64,000 nt of DNA from a virus (IMGVR_UViG_3300032313_001465:1-64000), one strand, 5' to 3'. Positions 50,286 through 59,476 are shown, numbered from the stretch's first letter. A program made the numbers and translations. The notes: a model not told the origin generated them from the letters alone.

Positions 50286-51605
50286 ATGTTAAATAATCAA
50301 TCAGAGAACCCAAACTATAGAGCTAAAATAGTTCAACTAAGTAATGGTAAGAAACACAGTAATGCAGACAAATTAATGTGTTGGAATATAGATTTCCAAA
50401 ACGTTATCACCAATCTCGACTATAAGGATGGTGATGTAGTAGTCTACTTTCCTGTAGAGTGTACTATAAACAAGGATTTAATCAGTTATATTGATGGATT
50501 TGAGGACACAACTAAAAACAATAACCCTGAATATAAAGGATTTTTCAATAAACATGCTAGAGTTAGAGCCATTTCATTAAGGGGAGAAAAATCTCAAGGG
50601 TTTGTTTTAAAATCATCCATATTTGAAAATTGGTTGAAACTTGATCTCACAACAATGTATGACTATATTGGTCAAGAGTTTGATAGTGTTATGATAGGAC
50701 ATAACAATATTTCTATTTGTAGAAAATATGTTCCTGTTACACAATCTAAAGGTACTCAACCAAATAAAGGAAAACAACCAGTTTCTAGAATATCTAGATT
50801 AGTAGAAAATCAGTTTAGATTACACAACGATACTTCTAACTTGAGGAAAAATATTGATAAAATATATCCAGACGATATCATTAGTATACATTATAAGAAA
50901 CATGGTACTTCATTTGTAGTTGGAAATGTTTTGTGTAATAGGAAGCTAACATGGTATGAAAAACTAATTAAAAAACTGGGAATCAACGTTTCATCTACTG
51001 AGTACGATATCATATATTCTTCAAGAAGAGTTGTTAAAAACCAGTATGAAACTAGAGGTGCCACTTCATATTATGAGGAAGATATTTGGGGAATTGTTAA
51101 AGAGGAAATTAAAGACAAAATACCTAAAGGAATTACTTTATATGGTGAAATTGTTGGATTTTTACCAAATGGTGGTGAAATTCAAAAGGGTTATGATTAT
51201 GGGTGTAAACCAAATGAACATAATACCTATATTTACAGAATAACTTTTACTAACGAAAATGGTGATGTGTTTGAATTCACAGATAAACAAATTGAGGAAT
51301 TTTGTAAAAAGTATGATTTGTTGTATAGCGATACATTCTTTTATTATGGAAAAGCTAGACATTATTATAATGATATGATAATAGATTTACAATCTTGGAG
51401 AGAAGGTCTTTTAAGATATTTAGAAAAACAATACAACGAAAAAGATTGCTCGATGTGTACCAATAAAGTACCAGAAGAAGGTATTATCGTTAGAGTAGAA
51501 AAGCTATACGAATATGAAGCATATAAATTAAAAAGTGCTAGATTCTTGGAATGGGAAACAAAACAACTAGATTCAGAAGAAACAAATATTGAAGACAATG
51601 CCTAA
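50286..51605 (+). CDS. RNA ligase (Rnl2/Rnl5-like)
   Basis: 439 residues. N-terminal OB-like part (about 10-120; VQLSNGKKHSNADKLMCWNI), as in Deinococcus-type Rnl5. Nucleotidyltransferase motifs: IHYKKHGTSFVVG with Lys204 as the likely nucleophile, GITLYGEIVGF (IIIa), EEGIIVRVE (IV) and YKLKSARFLEWE (V). Seals RNA nicks. Its end overlaps the kinase start by 8 nt, and a phosphoesterase follows. Confidence 0.85.
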   Translation: MLNNQSENPNYRAKIVQLSNGKKHSNADKLMCWNIDFQNVITNLDYKDGDVVVYFPVECTINKDLISYIDGFEDTTKNNNPEYKGFFNKHARVRAISLRGEKSQGFVLKSSIFENWLKLDLTTMYDYIGQEFDSVMIGHNNISICRKYVPVTQSKGTQPNKGKQPVSRISRLVENQFRLHNDTSNLRKNIDKIYPDDIISIHYKKHGTSFVVGNVLCNRKLTWYEKLIKKLGINVSSTEYDIIYSSRRVVKNQYETRGATSYYEEDIWGIVKEEIKDKIPKGITLYGEIVGFLPNGGEIQKGYDYGCKPNEHNTYIYRITFTNENGDVFEFTDKQIEEFCKKYDLLYSDTFFYYGKARHYYNDMIIDLQSWREGLLRYLEKQYNEKDCSMCTNKVPEEGIIVRVEKLYEYEAYKLKSARFLEWETKQLDSEETNIEDNA

Positions 51606-52023
51606 ATGCTATATTTTAATTGGAATGCCCACAAGCGGAAAATCAACTTGGGCTAAAAAACAAGGATTGCCTATCATATCATGTGATGAGATAAGAAAAG
51701 AATTTGGAACTAATTACGATCCCGAACAGGAAAAAATGGTTTGGGATTGTTTTTATAAAAGATTACCTTTGTTTACAAAAAGTTTTATTGTTGATAACAC
51801 AAACAGTAAATCAGGTTATATTAATAAAATTAAAGAATGCTTAGGTAAAGACTTCGAAATTGAATACGTTTGGTTTGATATTCCACTATGGAAAGCATAT
51901 TATAGAAATGTAGTTAGGTATCTTATTCAAGGTAAGTGGATTCCATTTAAAGTATTAGATAGTATGTATAACAATTACAATAAATTAAAAAATCACAATG
52001 AAAAAGGTAAAACTTTTTGGTAA
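51598..52023 (+). CDS. Polynucleotide 5'-kinase-like P-loop protein
   Basis: 141 residues from ATG 51598 (an upstream TTG is less likely). Walker A GMPTSGKST at 9-17, CDEIRKEFG and VDNTNSKSGYINKI, as in the kinase domain of phage and bacterial Pnkp. Predicted to phosphorylate 5'-OH RNA ends. No phosphatase domain is attached, but the next gene encodes one. Confidence 0.82.
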   Translation: MPKCYILIGMPTSGKSTWAKKQGLPIISCDEIRKEFGTNYDPEQEKMVWDCFYKRLPLFTKSFIVDNTNSKSGYINKIKECLGKDFEIEYVWFDIPLWKAYYRNVVRYLIQGKWIPFKVLDSMYNNYNKLKNHNEKGKTFW

Positions 52024-52603
52024 AAGTATAGGAGAATTTTCTGATGTATTCTTCTCTTCGGACCTGCACATAAATCATGAGCGAGTTATCACATTCGGTA
52101 GGAATTTTGAGAATGTTGAAGTAATGAATGATTATGTTATAGATGAGATTAATCGATTGTGTGATGCTGATTCATTATTAGTGCTTTTAGGAGATACTTT
52201 AATGATAGACAAAAATTATAACTCATTCATCTCTAAATTACAATGTAACTTAATTATGTTATATGGTAACCATTGTAACAGAAACAGATTCAACGAAGTT
52301 ACTGGAGAATGTTCTAACCGATTACTATATCATGGTGATTATTGTGAATTAGCAGTTGATAAACAAATATTTTGCTGCAGTCATTATCCTATGATGCATT
52401 GGAATTATCAAGATGAGGGTAGCATTAGTTTGCATGGACACACTCACGCATTTGAAAGTGATATTTTATATCAAATACATAAATACAAGTCACTTGATGT
52501 TGGAATTGATTCGTTTTATCAAAAATATGGGGTGTATTCGATATTTTCCTATTCAAACATAGTTGCTTACCTTAACAGCAATAAAACAGCAGACAGACAT
52601 TAA
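51998..52603 (+). CDS. Metallophosphoesterase of the RNA-repair operon
   Basis: 201 residues. FFSSDLHINHERVI (D22, H24), LLGDTLM, MLYGNHCNR, CCSHYPMMHW and LHGHTHAF are the calcineurin-type metal motifs. Bacterial Pnkp uses such a domain to remove 2',3'-cyclic or 3'-phosphates before ligation. Overlaps the kinase by 26 nt. Confidence 0.85.
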   Translation: MKKVKLFGKSIGEFSDVFFSSDLHINHERVITFGRNFENVEVMNDYVIDEINRLCDADSLLVLLGDTLMIDKNYNSFISKLQCNLIMLYGNHCNRNRFNEVTGECSNRLLYHGDYCELAVDKQIFCCSHYPMMHWNYQDEGSISLHGHTHAFESDILYQIHKYKSLDVGIDSFYQKYGVYSIFSYSNIVAYLNSNKTADRH

Positions 52604-52613
52604 AAATAAAATT

Positions 52614-53207
52614 ATGGCAAAAGAAACACTAATATACCAAGGCGACTCTAAGTGGTCAAGAAACGCATACATAAAGTTTGTAGATAATAAAATTGTATTT
52701 GATTGTTCTGATGGAGAGTATGGACCAATTGAAGTTGATATTCAAATGTTTTATGAAGCCGAATTAAAACATGCTCATGATATTCCAAATGAAGTGGATG
52801 ACTTGGAGGGGAAGGCTGAAATAGGTGAGGTTGAGACCCATTGGCTTACTGATGAAGATGTCTCAAATTTTTCAACTAACACCTACATGGATGAGTTGGA
52901 AAATCAAAACAAAAATCGCATATCGATATGTATGTCAAAAGAAGATACTTGCAATTGGACACTAGTTCGTGAGAAGGATGGTTTAACTAAGCAATCTAAG
53001 GATATAACGTGGATAGAATGGGATGAAGATGGAGCATTTAAGGCTCGATATAAGGAAATTGCGGTAGGTAGATCATTACTTATGTCACCATTTAATATAT
53101 ATTTTACTTGGCAAACCACACAAATAACTGAGATTTTGGAGGAAAAGGAACATTACATTAAGTTTAAAACACTTAATAGTACTTACGAACTTTTTAAATT
53201 AGTATAA
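52614..53207 (+). CDS. Hypothetical protein
   Basis: 197 residues from ATG 52614. Acidic N-terminal half; C-terminal motif RSLLMSPFNIYFTWQTTQIT then EILEEKEHYIKFKTLNSTYEL, which looks like a reusable small domain of phage proteins. Function unknown. Confidence 0.72.
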   Translation: MAKETLIYQGDSKWSRNAYIKFVDNKIVFDCSDGEYGPIEVDIQMFYEAELKHAHDIPNEVDDLEGKAEIGEVETHWLTDEDVSNFSTNTYMDELENQNKNRISICMSKEDTCNWTLVREKDGLTKQSKDITWIEWDEDGAFKARYKEIAVGRSLLMSPFNIYFTWQTTQITEILEEKEHYIKFKTLNSTYELFKLV

Positions 53208-53216
53208 ACAAAAGAT

Positions 53217-53459
53217 ATGGCAAAGGTAATTATTGAATTTGATCCAGTTGAAGAAGCAGAAGAACTCAGAGCTGCATTAGATGGATATAAGTATAAAAAT
53301 CTTATTTATGAACTAGATCAGAAATTACGTAGCGTATGTAAATATGGAGCTGCTATTGAAGGTACCGGAGAAGCAACTGAAGCAGAGCAAGATGCGTGTG
53401 ATAAACTAAGAGATATTATTAGAGAGATGTTACGAGAAGATAATTTAACAATAGAATAA
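53217..53459 (+). CDS. Conserved small phage protein
   Basis: 80 residues, helical: EEAEELRAALDGYKYKNLIYELDQKLR (in parts). This pattern is common in phages of many hosts; function unknown. One nt before thymidylate synthase. Confidence 0.7.
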   Translation: MAKVIIEFDPVEEAEELRAALDGYKYKNLIYELDQKLRSVCKYGAAIEGTGEATEAEQDACDKLRDIIREMLREDNLTIE

Positions 53460-53460
53460 A

Positions 53461-54657
53461 ATGAATAAACTAGATAAACAATACACAGACCTACTTCAAG
53501 ACATCTTAGATAATGGAGTAAAGAAACAAACCAGAAATGGAGAAGTGCTATCAGTATTTGGAAGACAAATACGTCATAAAATGAGTGATGGGTTTCCTTT
53601 ACTCACAACTAAAAAGATGGCTTGGAAACAAATCGTAACTGAGTTGATATGGTTCTTACGTGGTGATACAAATATCAAGTATTTGGTTGATAACGATTGT
53701 CATATTTGGGATGGTGATGCTTATAAAAAGTTTACAAAAACTTATGAAAGTATAGATGGTGAGATTACACTACCTCCAGATGACTATATCAATGATGGTG
53801 GTGAGTTACTATCACAAGAAGAATTCATTAACAAAATCAAAACAGATGATGAGTTTGCTAGACAGTGGGGTGATTTAGGACCAATCTACGGTAAGCAATG
53901 GAGAAGATGGACTAAAAAGAAAATGTATCTATCAACCGATGGTTCATATGAGAACATCTATGATGAAGCTGACCAAACGGTTGTTGACCAAATATCAATC
54001 CTAATCAACGACCTTAAAACAAATCCTGATTCAAGACGATTAATGGTTAATGCTTGGAATGTAGGTGAATTAAGTCAAATGACTCTACCGCCTTGTCATT
54101 ATGGATTTCAAGTTTATACAAGAGAGTTGAGTGATGATGAACAGAGAGCTAGATGTCATCCTACAACACCTAACGCATGGGACGACTTAAAAGAGTTTGC
54201 TCGACTGACGGGTAATAGCGTTGAAGAAGCAGCAAAGGCAGTAAGAATATCAACCAGAGCAATCTCATTAATGTGGAATCAACGTTCAGTAGATACATTC
54301 TTAGGTTTACCATTCAACATAGCATCTTATGGATTGCTACTTGAAATAATCGCCAAGGCAGTTAATATGGTTCCAGATGAGCTTATTGGAAATTTAGGTG
54401 ATGTACATTTATATTCAAATCATGTTGAACAAGCTAAAGAACAAATTGGTAGAGAACCATATGGATTACCTAAATTGAACATCAACACAGAGTTTTGGCG
54501 TTATGAAGGTGGTGAGTGTGGTGAAGGACCTTTAGATGCAGCGGCTATTTTTGAATCATTTAAAAATGATGACTTTTGTAGATGCTTATTAGAAGAAGAC
54601 ATACAATTAGGTGATTATCAATCACATCCAACAATTAAAGCACCACTATCAAATTAA
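53461..54657 (+). CDS. thyA: Thymidylate synthase ThyA with extra segments
   Basis: 398 residues against about 264 for E. coli ThyA. All key motifs are present: FPLLTTKKMAWKQIVTELIWFLRGDTN (in parts), GPIYGKQWRRW, DSRRLMVNAWNV, LPPCHYGFQVY (Cys212), NQRSVDTFLGLPFNIASYG and HLYSNHVEQ. Two additions stand out: about residues 89-132 and 221-265; the second carries RARCHPTTPNAWDD and a helical stretch. Makes dTMP from dUMP. Confidence 0.92.
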   Translation: MNKLDKQYTDLLQDILDNGVKKQTRNGEVLSVFGRQIRHKMSDGFPLLTTKKMAWKQIVTELIWFLRGDTNIKYLVDNDCHIWDGDAYKKFTKTYESIDGEITLPPDDYINDGGELLSQEEFINKIKTDDEFARQWGDLGPIYGKQWRRWTKKKMYLSTDGSYENIYDEADQTVVDQISILINDLKTNPDSRRLMVNAWNVGELSQMTLPPCHYGFQVYTRELSDDEQRARCHPTTPNAWDDLKEFARLTGNSVEEAAKAVRISTRAISLMWNQRSVDTFLGLPFNIASYGLLLEIIAKAVNMVPDELIGNLGDVHLYSNHVEQAKEQIGREPYGLPKLNINTEFWRYEGGECGEGPLDAAAIFESFKNDDFCRCLLEEDIQLGDYQSHPTIKAPLSN

Positions 54658-54659
54658 AA

Positions 54660-54725
54660 ATGAAGAGTAACAAGACCTTCTTTCCTAATAATTCAGAACT
54701 AAGTCTTAAAACATTAAACGTATGA
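54660..54725 (+). CDS. Possible 21-residue peptide
   Basis: MKSNKTFFPNNSELSLKTLN plus Val, starting 3 nt after thyA and ending 1 nt before the next gene. Only the tight spacing supports it. Confidence 0.25.
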   Translation: MKSNKTFFPNNSELSLKTLNV

Positions 54726-54726
54726 T

Positions 54727-55074
54727 ATGGAAATTAAAAAAATAACATACCAAGAAGTTAAGAAAGAATTTGAGGAACTAAAACCCGATCTATTAGATGA
54801 ATATGCTACCTACTTTGGTTGTTTCATCAAAGATGATTTAGTAGGAGTAGTATCTTATGTTGAGCATCCTGCTGTCATTTACTTGTGTCATGCCTATGTT
54901 AAAGAGGAACATAGAGAAAAAGGAATATACAAACTATTATGGAACTATAGAGATTCAAAAATCAAAGATTCCACCAAAATCATCTACGCTCACTGCAATG
55001 TAGATAGTCTAAAACACTTCATCAATAATGGATATAATATTGAGAAGGCACTATTCAAGGTAGTAAAAAAATAA
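54727..55074 (+). CDS. GNAT acetyltransferase
   Basis: 115 residues. FGCFIKDDLVGVVSYVEHPAVIYLCHAYVKEEHREKGIYKLLWNY (in parts) has the GNAT acceptor strand and the R-x-x-G-x-G/Y-like CoA loop (HREKGIYKLL). Acetylates an unknown amine; in phages such enzymes may modify host proteins or alarm toxins. Confidence 0.75.
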   Translation: MEIKKITYQEVKKEFEELKPDLLDEYATYFGCFIKDDLVGVVSYVEHPAVIYLCHAYVKEEHREKGIYKLLWNYRDSKIKDSTKIIYAHCNVDSLKHFINNGYNIEKALFKVVKK

Positions 55075-55093
55075 TACATACGTTAAATCATGA

Positions 55094-55117
55094 ATGGGCC
55101 TGAGAAATCAGGCCCAT
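55094..55117 (+). terminator. Strong hairpin after the acetyltransferase
   Basis: ATGGGCCTGA-GAAA-TCAGGCCCAT: perfect 10-bp stem with a GNRA tetraloop, no T-tract. It stands 9 nt before promoter copy 7, so it separates two operons. Confidence 0.7.
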
Positions 55118-55125
55118 CATAATGA

Positions 55126-55181
55126 GTCATATAAACGTCATATAAAGCGGTTGGCCTTCATGCAAATCGGTCGTATATTGA
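55126..55181 (+). promoter_or_regulatory. GTCAT-type promoter, copy 7
   Basis: GTCAT 55126 and 55137, TTGG 55151, TATATTGA 55174-55181; gene start 55205. Confidence 0.85.
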
Positions 55182-55204
55182 TGTATAAATAAAAACGTAA
55201 AAAT

Positions 55205-55555
55205 ATGAAACGTACAGTAAATACAAAATTCTACGAATATTCACAAAACAATACTGGTGGTTCGTTTGAAAATTCTGAAACAGATGGAATTTGTGAATAT
55301 GTGATTATTGAAGCATTGAATGCAAACCATGCAAATGCGAGAGCAGAAGATATAGGACTTTATTTTGATGGATGTGAAAATGATATGGATTGTGATTGTT
55401 GTGGTGATAGATGGTACAGAGCAGATGAAAGTGATGGTTCTGATATTCCTTCAATATATGGTACTCCTTTAGAGGACGTGACAAAGACTTTATTTAGAGA
55501 AGAATGTTTTATTCATTATTTAGATGGTACTATTTCTAAAATTATTTTCAAATAA
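55205..55555 (+). CDS. Conserved phage protein with CDCCGDRW zinc-like motif
   Basis: 116 residues. KFYEYSQNNTGGSFEN, YVIIEALNANHANARAEDIGLYFDG and DCDCCGDRWYRA form a pattern found in many phages; the cysteine cluster may bind metal. Role unknown. Confidence 0.78.
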   Translation: MKRTVNTKFYEYSQNNTGGSFENSETDGICEYVIIEALNANHANARAEDIGLYFDGCENDMDCDCCGDRWYRADESDGSDIPSIYGTPLEDVTKTLFREECFIHYLDGTISKIIFK

Positions 55556-55556
55556 A

Positions 55557-56333
55557 ATGAAAAATTTACACTTAATAAGTACGGACAAATATTCTCCATT
55601 AGCATACTCCACAAATGGAGGTGGACACTTATTTAAAAGCGAACACTACTCACCAATGAAAGAAATGGGAGACTCTTACAAAAATATCTACATCACTTCT
55701 GATGAAGAAATTAAAGTAGGTGACTGGGTTTATTGTAACATAGAGGGTTTTGAACCTGTATTAAAACAAAAAGTTAATCCAATGGAAGTAAATAATAACC
55801 TCTTAATGAAAAAAATCATCGTAACAACAGACCAATCATTAGATGGTATACAAAGTATTGATGATGAGTTCTTAGAATGGTTCGTTAAGAATAGTAGTTG
55901 TGAGGAAGTGCAGGTAGTAACAGATAGAGTTTTTAGATTTGATGAATTTCATCAAAGAGAATTTTTTAATAGACACAAAATCATCATCCCTAAAGAAGAA
56001 CCTAAACTAAACTTATCATTATTAGAATCAAAACTTGATAAAGCACTATCTAAGGAAACAGAAGAATCTCTTACTGATTGGGTGAATGGAAAAAGAACTA
56101 AACAAGAAACACTTGAAGAACGAGCAGCTAGATATGATAATATAAAATTTCCAATACCTTATGGTTATGTTGGTGCAGCAAATGATTTTATTAATGGCTA
56201 TCAATTAGCACAAGAAAGAATGTATAGTGAGGAAGAAGTATTAGATATTTTAGATAAGTTTCTAACATCAATGGTTAAAGGTGAAAAAACAGGTTTAATT
56301 GAACAATGGTTTAATCAATTTAAAAAGAAATAA
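55557..56333 (+). CDS. Hypothetical protein of Bacteroidota phages
   Basis: 258 residues from ATG 55557. N-terminal half beta-rich (HLISTDKYSPLAYSTNGG; GDWVYCN), then LMKKIIVTTDQSLDGIQSIDDEFLEWFVKNSSCEEV (in parts), a segment often seen in phages and prophages of this phylum, and a helical tail (MYSEEEVLDILDKFL). Unknown role. Confidence 0.75.
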   Translation: MKNLHLISTDKYSPLAYSTNGGGHLFKSEHYSPMKEMGDSYKNIYITSDEEIKVGDWVYCNIEGFEPVLKQKVNPMEVNNNLLMKKIIVTTDQSLDGIQSIDDEFLEWFVKNSSCEEVQVVTDRVFRFDEFHQREFFNRHKIIIPKEEPKLNLSLLESKLDKALSKETEESLTDWVNGKRTKQETLEERAARYDNIKFPIPYGYVGAANDFINGYQLAQERMYSEEEVLDILDKFLTSMVKGEKTGLIEQWFNQFKKK

Positions 56334-56337
56334 AATT

Positions 56338-56697
56338 ATGAACAAAGAATTTATTCCATACGAACAAGCACTAGTACTTAAAGAATTAGGATTTGATGAA
56401 CCTTGCTTTGGTTGGTGGTTTGCAGACGAAGAAATGCTTATTATAGATAAATCAACTAAATCTACATCTGAAAACATAATACAAGCACCACTATACCAAC
56501 AAGCATTTAAATTTTTTAGAGAGAAGTATAAGTTATCAGGAACACCTCATTACTTCACAGGTGGGTTTTATTGTTATACAATTAATGACATGAAAGACAC
56601 CAAAGAAAGTAATAGACTATTTACTGAGTTTGAAACCTACAAAGAAGCAGAACTTGAATGCCTTAAAAAATTAATAGAAATAGTTAAAAAGAAATAA
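56338..56697 (+). CDS. FIPYEQAL-family protein, copy 1
   Basis: 119 residues from ATG 56338. NKEFIPYEQALVLKELGFDEPCFGW, AFKFFREKYKL and KEAELECLKKLIEIVKK match the next gene. Tandem duplicates of a family common in Bacteroidota phages; role unknown. Confidence 0.75.
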   Translation: MNKEFIPYEQALVLKELGFDEPCFGWWFADEEMLIIDKSTKSTSENIIQAPLYQQAFKFFREKYKLSGTPHYFTGGFYCYTINDMKDTKESNRLFTEFETYKEAELECLKKLIEIVKKK

Positions 56698-56698
56698 C

Positions 56699-57148
56699 AT
56701 GGATAAAGAATTTATTCCATACGAACAAGCATTAGAACTTAAAGAATTAGGGTTTAATGAACCTTGTTTTGGATACCATCTTAACAACGAGTTTCAATTT
56801 TTTGCTAATATAAGAAGTTGCAATAATAATTCAGAGTTTAAATTTTATCCAACTGCACCAACATTCTCTCAATGTTTCAAATGGTTTAGGGATAAGTATG
56901 ATTTAGTACACGAAATAAGTTGGAGTAAGTATAAAGGTGGATTGAATTTTGATTACGATGTTTTCAGTTTAGTTTTACCTACTGATGATGAATTAGGGGA
57001 TGAAGATGATATCGCATCAGATAAATCAATGGAAACATACGATAGTTTGGTTGATAAAGACTTTAGGCACCATGAGTCTAATACCTACGAAGAAGCAGAA
57101 CTTGCTTGTCTTAAAAAATTAATTGAAATAGTAAAAAATGAAAAATAA
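56699..57148 (+). CDS. FIPYEQAL-family protein, copy 2
   Basis: 149 residues. DKEFIPYEQALELKELGFNEPCFGY, CFKWFRDKYDL and EEAELACLKKLIEIVK. Has an extra acidic stretch (DDELGDEDDIASDKS) not in copy 1. Begins 1 nt after copy 1. Confidence 0.75.
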   Translation: MDKEFIPYEQALELKELGFNEPCFGYHLNNEFQFFANIRSCNNNSEFKFYPTAPTFSQCFKWFRDKYDLVHEISWSKYKGGLNFDYDVFSLVLPTDDELGDEDDIASDKSMETYDSLVDKDFRHHESNTYEEAELACLKKLIEIVKNEK

Positions 57149-57635
57149 AACACAAATGACACAAAAATTAACAGTAAAAGTAACCGAGGTTTTAAAAATA
57201 CATGAAATAGCATGTCCAAGATGGAAAGCAACCATCTCATCTTATCTATCTAGAATAGATGAAGATCAAAACATAACGTTTTTTCCTGAAGAAATTAAAT
57301 GTATGTTTAAAGCAGCAACCGAAAGTCAATTACCTGTGTTGGAAGAGGTATTTGGTAAAGTAGCAGTGGTAATAGAGTATGATAAATTAAAGACGGGATC
57401 TATTGTTAAATTACATAAAAATAAAAAGGGACAATGTGTTGGAGGTACTGGTGACATGGATCTATCTAAAACGGTGAATATAGTTTTTGCCAACACACCA
57501 CATTCAATAGATTTTCGGGGCAAATTCGTTAAAAAATGTTATTATGCTAGCTATTATACATTTGAACAAAATGGTGTTTTTGCAAGATATAGTTCTGATG
57601 AGTTGGATTACATAGCCGAAGTAATAGAATATTAA
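57138..57635 (+). CDS. Hypothetical protein
   Basis: 165 residues; an in-frame ATG at 57156 is an equally good start. VKVTEVLKIHEIACPRWKATI near the start, C-terminal FEQNGVFARYSSDELDYIAEV. No family recognised. Overlaps copy 2 by 11 nt. Confidence 0.65.
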   Translation: MKNKTQMTQKLTVKVTEVLKIHEIACPRWKATISSYLSRIDEDQNITFFPEEIKCMFKAATESQLPVLEEVFGKVAVVIEYDKLKTGSIVKLHKNKKGQCVGGTGDMDLSKTVNIVFANTPHSIDFRGKFVKKCYYASYYTFEQNGVFARYSSDELDYIAEVIEY

Positions 57636-57652
57636 TCATTTAAAACCGTAAA

Positions 57653-57910
57653 ATGACAGCAGATAGAATCAAAGAAATACAAATGGCAACTACTTATCCT
57701 GATAGTGTAAGTGTTCAACAAGCATTGTTACAAGTTTGGAATGAATGTGAGCAGGAGCACCAAAATAAAGCACATGATGTAACAAGATTTGAAGTTGTTA
57801 GTTGTGATGAGGAAGGCAGAGTATACACAAATTACAATTGCAAAGTGGTATTGTCTTATCAAGATGATGGCAAAACTTTAAAAGCATTTATCACCACAAG
57901 AAACAAATAA
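57653..57910 (+). CDS. Hypothetical protein
   Basis: 85 residues. TADRIKEIQMATTYPDSVSVQQALLQVWNECEQEH (in parts) is helical and followed by a beta part (KVVLSYQDDGKTLKAFI). No family recognised. Confidence 0.65.
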   Translation: MTADRIKEIQMATTYPDSVSVQQALLQVWNECEQEHQNKAHDVTRFEVVSCDEEGRVYTNYNCKVVLSYQDDGKTLKAFITTRNK

Positions 57911-57914
57911 AAAT

Positions 57915-58100
57915 ATGAGAAAAATTACACAAATGTATAGTACAGCAAAGTCTGAGATCATGAGTTTTAAAAAGGAATTTGATGGGTTAGAAACCACAGC
58001 TTTAAAGGTTGTCGTAGGAGGTATCCTGTTTGCTGTGGCTCTATGGTTTGGTTTGTATGTATCTCTTTGGTTAATTGTAATATTACAGGGTTGTGCTTAG
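57915..58100 (+). CDS. Small membrane protein
   Basis: 61 residues. Helical start, then LKVVVGGILFAVALWFGLYV and SLWLIVILQGCA, one or two membrane helices. The end resembles the 41859 mini-protein (ILQGNI). Confidence 0.65.
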   Translation: MRKITQMYSTAKSEIMSFKKEFDGLETTALKVVVGGILFAVALWFGLYVSLWLIVILQGCA

Positions 58101-58809
58101 ACACATAATATAGGGCCCAATTCAACGCTGTATAAACGCTTTAACGGCGGTAATGATAGGGAATAAGAATTATGGTGTGTGGAAGTAGATCGTTGGATAA
58201 GAGCAGGTAAATGCGGTGAGGAAAGGGTGTATGTTACCTGTATGCGGGATGGGGACCGTGGAGAGATGGAGGAAGGTAACCAATTTTTCGCGCGCTCGCA
58301 CCCTCTCCGTCGATAACCCTAAAAAAACGTTTCGGGCGCCCTAAACCTCTGTTTATAGCACACGAATAACTAACGCACTATAACATCTGAAAATATTTTG
58401 CAAAAAAATCGACTTTACTATCCTCCTAACATATGTATCGGCAGCAATTACGACGCGAGACATAAGTGTTGGCTACGGCGTAGTGAGTAGTAGATCCCAC
58501 CTCAGTGTGTATATGAATGATACGAACCTCACCTTCACAACAAATGCATCAAAATCGCAATATGCTACAATAAATTAAAGTAGATGGTCTTACCAAAACC
58601 ATTAGGTGTGATGTAACGCGATGCGAAAAGTACCTAACCCAAAACATTAGGATTAATACCCTACCACCATGTAAACCATATTACGGACCATTGCCCGTTG
58701 ACGCAATAAAATTTATATGCTATCTTACTGCCTGTGTTATTGATACACATATTGCTAACACTCTACATATACACGCTGTTCATATCCATGAACGGCTACC
58801 TTTGACTAC
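58101..58809 (+). other. Long non-coding region with unusual base composition
   Basis: About 700 nt with no convincing gene in any frame, unlike the rest of the window. The left 250 nt are GC-richer and G-heavy on the + strand (ATGCGGGATGGGGACCGTGG). It has an inverted repeat GTTACCT (58233-58239) / AGGTAAC (58274-58280), a GGAGAG/CTCTCC pair (58260-58265, 58303-58308) and GC-rich CGCGCGCTCGCACC. It could be a replication origin, a structured RNA or decayed DNA. Confidence 0.5.
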
Positions 58810-58865
58810 GTCATAACTGAGTCATATGAAATGGTTGGCTAGGCGAAACACCGTTCGTATATTGA
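58810..58865 (+). promoter_or_regulatory. GTCAT-type promoter, copy 8
   Basis: GTCAT 58810 and 58821, TTGG 58835, TATATTGA 58858-58865; gene start 58889. Confidence 0.85.
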
Positions 58866-58888
58866 TGTATAATTAAAAATAACAAATT

Positions 58889-59476
58889 ATGAGTAAAATT
58901 AAAAAGAAACTAAAATTAGTAGATGTAAGTGATATTAAATCTGAAAAATGGTATTTTATTAAACATGATAATCCTAATAATCCATGTTATTTAGTTGAAG
59001 GAGATGATGCTCTTAGAATAATATTTAAATGGTGTGGATTTGATTTTGATGACAAAGAAAAAATGGATAAATTAGGAGGAATAAAATATCTACAAGAAAA
59101 TGATCCAATTCTTAATTTAGCAGAAGGATATGTTGAGAAACCAGGTAAAGGTAGAGGTAGAGGAATGGTTATTTTTGAATTATTTGAATATGAGGAAGGT
59201 GAAAAGAAAATCGATGATTTATTAGGATTAATACCTGGAAAAAGATATTATAGACATAAAAAATGTAAGAGTGGTGTTTATCAAGGGAGTTATTTGGTAG
59301 ATGGAGAGGAAGAGATTCGTTTTAAATATTCTTGGAACCATGATTATAATTGTACATTAATGGAGCTTCATGATAATGATATATGTTTTAAAAATGGAAA
59401 ATGGAGAGATTATACTGAATGTAATGAAGAATTTGATACTAGTTTATGGGATAAAATATATAATATTAAGAAATAA
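58889..59476 (+). CDS. Hypothetical protein
   Basis: 195 residues. Trp/Tyr/Cys-rich, with two half-repeats of similar style (KWYFIKHDNPNNPCYLVEGDD and KRYYRHKKCKSGVYQGSYLV). Unknown role. Confidence 0.7.
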   Translation: MSKIKKKLKLVDVSDIKSEKWYFIKHDNPNNPCYLVEGDDALRIIFKWCGFDFDDKEKMDKLGGIKYLQENDPILNLAEGYVEKPGKGRGRGMVIFELFEYEEGEKKIDDLLGLIPGKRYYRHKKCKSGVYQGSYLVDGEEEIRFKYSWNHDYNCTLMELHDNDICFKNGKWRDYTECNEEFDTSLWDKIYNIKK

